This document shows positions 6,873 through 7,998 of a DNA stretch of 7,998 nt, piece after piece (within the stretch, counting starts at the first letter, position 1; each line of letters opens with the position of its first letter). The notes under the pieces are model-generated. The model was not told where the DNA came from. It was given only the letters and a program-made list of their open reading frames with translations, and searched no databases. The stretch is taken from positions 1 through 7,998 of the forward strand of contig JAQWQN010000027.1 in NCBI GenBank assembly GCA_029244465.1. Direction: 5' to 3'. A program made the position numbers and the translations under genes. The DNA is from Pseudomonadales bacterium (GTDB lineage: Bacteria > Pseudomonadota > Gammaproteobacteria > Pseudomonadales > Azotimanducaceae).

Positions 6873-6998
6873 CAAATCCGTGCCCGTGCTGTGCACCTAG
6901 CAGGGAAAGCAATATCCTCCTCAACTCGGTTGCGCTGCTACGCGTGCGGCTTGTTTTTTGTTCTTACCCTGATTCGCTACCTGCCCTAGTTTTTCGAG

Positions 6999-7011
6999 TG
7001 TTCTGAGAACA
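6999..7011. repeat. 13-bp inverted repeat TGTTCTGAGAACA, possible operator
   Basis: Perfect 5-bp arms TGTTC and GAACA surround a 3-nt centre. There is no T-run on either side that would make it an intrinsic terminator. A dyad of this size upstream of an operon could bind a dimeric regulator, which is inference. Two single copies of the half-motif TGTTCTTA lie nearby at 6959-6966 and 7141-7148. Confidence 0.4.
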
Positions 7012-7090
7012 ATCCCATTTTGCTACGGCGCGATACCAACCTCGGGGTTTCACGGGGGAAAAGATTCGCCCGCCCCATTCCATGACGCGA

Positions 7091-7119
7091 AGGATCACGA
7101 AACGCCCATAAGATGTCAA
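7091..7119 (-). promoter_or_regulatory. Alternative upstream promoter candidate for the TonB operon
   Basis: A perfect -35 hexamer TTGACA (7114-7119 on the minus strand) is followed after 17 nt by GATCCT (7091-7096), a 3-of-6 match to the -10 consensus. It would give a leader of about 350 nt before the DUF3450 start. The good -35 and exact spacing argue for it; the poor -10 and long leader argue against it. Confidence 0.3.
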
Positions 7120-7168
7120 GCATACACAGCGTGAATATCGTGTTCTTAACAATCAATTGGGCAGTCGC

Positions 7169-7184
7169 CACCGACAACTCGGTG
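7169..7184 (-). terminator. Weak hairpin just after the dienelactone hydrolase gene
   Basis: CACCGA (7169-7174) and TCGGTG (7179-7184) make a perfect 6-bp stem with a 4-nt loop, starting 7 nt after the TAA at 7192-7194. No T-run follows on the minus strand, so it is not a classical intrinsic terminator. It could protect the 3' end or assist termination. Confidence 0.3.
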
Positions 7185-7191
7185 CACAACG

Positions 7192-7863
7192 TTAACTCAA
7201 CTGCTCTACAAACAGCTCAAGGGTTCGCTCAAGCGCGAGCTCTGCGGCGGGTGCGTTGTAGCTTGCCCGGTGGTTACAATTAAAGCCATGGTCGGCGTCA
7301 TAAACATAAACCGGCGTTTGCGGTTGCGCTACCCGAACGGCCTCGACGTCCGCCATGGGGATGTGCGCGTCTAGTTCACCAAAATGCATGATGACCGGAC
7401 ACGCTGGTGATTTATCCATCTGGCCTGCGACGCCGCCGCCGTAATAGGACGAGGCCGCGCTAACACCGTCCAAAGTGCACGCGGAAAGCCAGGTCAAGAG
7501 GCCGCCGAAACAGTACCCAACGATACCGACTTTACCGTGCGAACTAGCGGCATTGATCACAGTCTGGACGTCATGGAGCGCCAGCGTGTGATCTAACTTC
7601 TGAAAGGCAAGATCAATACCCTTGCCCATATCCGATTCTTCGTAACCCAGCTCTATGTCTTTTGCAATCCGATCAAAGATCTTCGGTGCGATAGCGTAGT
7701 AACCATTCCGAGCATACCCATCGGTGACCTCGCGAATGTGGTTGTTGACGCCAAATATTTCCTGGATAACAACAACCGAGCCTATTGGCACGCCTTCCGG
7801 TTCAGCGACGTAGGCCCCGAGTTGAAAGCCGCCGTGGGCCTCTAGTGTGACATTGACACCCAT
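7192..7863 (-). CDS. Dienelactone hydrolase family protein (alpha/beta hydrolase)
   Basis: The 223-residue protein belongs to the dienelactone hydrolase family (PF01738). Characterised members open the lactone ring of dienelactone in chlorocatechol breakdown, but many homologues act on other, unknown esters. The catalytic Cys-Asp-His triad is visible: Cys118 in the nucleophile elbow GYCFGG (116-121), Asp165 in ELDAHIP and His192 in DHGFNC. Glu35 in QEIFG matches the glutamate that controls the cysteine in the Pseudomonas enzyme (Glu36). The length is near the family norm (about 235). It has no signal peptide, so it is probably cytoplasmic. The start at 7863 is preferred over an in-frame GTG at 7977, because AAGGAG precedes it and homology begins there. 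It is separated from the TonB operon by 457 bp and has no aromatic-degradation neighbours in the window, so the substrate is unknown. Confidence 0.93.
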   Translation of the reverse strand: MGVNVTLEAHGGFQLGAYVAEPEGVPIGSVVVIQEIFGVNNHIREVTDGYARNGYYAIAPKIFDRIAKDIELGYEESDMGKGIDLAFQKLDHTLALHDVQTVINAASSHGKVGIVGYCFGGLLTWLSACTLDGVSAASSYYGGGVAGQMDKSPACPVIMHFGELDAHIPMADVEAVRVAQPQTPVYVYDADHGFNCNHRASYNAPAAELALERTLELFVEQLS

Positions 7864-7870
7864 AATTACT

Positions 7871-7876
7871 CTCCTT
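7871..7876 (-). promoter_or_regulatory. Ribosome binding site of the dienelactone hydrolase gene
   Basis: A strong AAGGAG lies 7 nt before the ATG at 7863. It decides the start against the longer in-frame reading from 7977, whose extra 38 residues resemble no family member. I see no convincing promoter in the remaining bases up to the window end. Confidence 0.75.
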
Positions 7877-7998
7877 AGACAAAGACCGAAAACAGTACGC
7901 ACCCGGCCGGTGAAGAGCAACTGCTTAGGCTTTCTGATTTCCCAAGCACAATCGAGATCGAGGGGCCAAAAATACACGCCTTATGCAAGCAGTTCAGT

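Larger units (their letters stand above)
6735..7191. other. 457-bp non-coding region upstream of the TonB operon
   Basis: No gene is supported here. Short open frames exist on both strands, but they overlap each other, lack Shine-Dalgarno sequences and show no recognisable domain. The stretch should contain the operon promoter and any regulatory sites. Visible elements are two weak sigma70-like promoter candidates on the minus strand (6843-6872 and 7091-7119) and two perfect 5-bp-arm inverted repeats: AGGTT-N3-AACCT at 6840-6852 and TGTTC-N3-GAACA at 6999-7011. The motif TGTTCT(T/G)A occurs at 6959, 6999 and 7141. I do not see a convincing Fur box. Confidence 0.7.

Noticed and set aside
6690..6989. 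A 99-residue open frame on the plus strand
   Set aside because: It overlaps the start of the DUF3450 gene in antisense, has a Cys/Arg/Phe-rich composition and no ribosome binding site.
7041..7078. G-quadruplex or special structure in the G/C-run region
   Set aside because: Only two G-runs of four or more lie on one strand, followed by C-runs; this allows at most a loose hairpin and not a four-run quadruplex.
6964..7189. Two overlapping small open frames of 62 and 67 residues on the minus strand in the non-coding region
   Set aside because: They overlap in different frames, have no Shine-Dalgarno or recognisable domain, and contain composition typical of non-coding translation.
6735..7191. 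Fur box upstream of the TonB operon
   Set aside because: No stretch resembling GATAAT repeats or the 19-bp consensus was found by eye on either strand. A matrix scan could still find a weak site.
7951..7962. Tandem ATCGAG repeat upstream of the dienelactone hydrolase gene
   Set aside because: Only two 6-bp copies, easily due to chance, with no promoter context.

Overview
The window looks like ordinary chromosome from a gammaproteobacterium, probably an aquatic or marine one. The main clue is a complete TtpC-type TonB energy-transduction operon in the gene order known from Vibrio, Shewanella and related Gammaproteobacteria: DUF3450 protein, TtpC, ExbB, ExbD, TonB, TPR protein. A C-terminal DUF1631 fragment and a free-standing riboflavin synthase fit the same group. 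Base composition looks balanced and even across the genes. I see no mobile elements, phage genes, CRISPR array, tRNA or rRNA. The species cannot be named from this sequence.

Layout from left to right. Positions 1-809 (+) hold the 3' end of a DUF1631 gene, cut by the window edge. It converges, with only 6 bp between stop codons, on the riboflavin synthase gene (816-1442, -). A 110-bp gap follows; it carries a strong intrinsic terminator (about 1500-1527) that ends the large operon lying upstream of ribE on the minus strand. That operon fills 1553-6734 and is read right to left: DUF3450 periplasmic coiled-coil protein, TtpC (an exported coiled-coil protein fused to an ExbB/TolQ channel domain), a short ExbB, ExbD, a TonB2-like protein and a periplasmic TPR protein. 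Gaps are -4, 27, 20, 8 and 10 bp, each gene has its own Shine-Dalgarno, and the whole set is almost certainly one transcript. A 457-bp non-coding stretch (6735-7191) precedes the operon. It holds weak promoter candidates and two clean 13-bp inverted repeats, but no recognisable Fur box. The last gene is a dienelactone hydrolase family enzyme (7192-7863, -) with an intact Cys-Asp-His triad.

How the operon products probably work together: ExbB and ExbD form a proton-driven motor in the inner membrane. TonB spans the periplasm to energise outer-membrane TonB-dependent receptors. TtpC is a second ExbB-like protein with a large periplasmic arm, needed for TonB2-type systems in Vibrio. The DUF3450 and TPR proteins are exported partners of uncertain role. 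No TonB-dependent receptor lies in the window, so the transported substrate cannot be inferred. The system type is known, but two of its six proteins remain functionally obscure. The most interesting observation is an apparent shared module between the DUF3450 protein and the periplasmic arm of TtpC.
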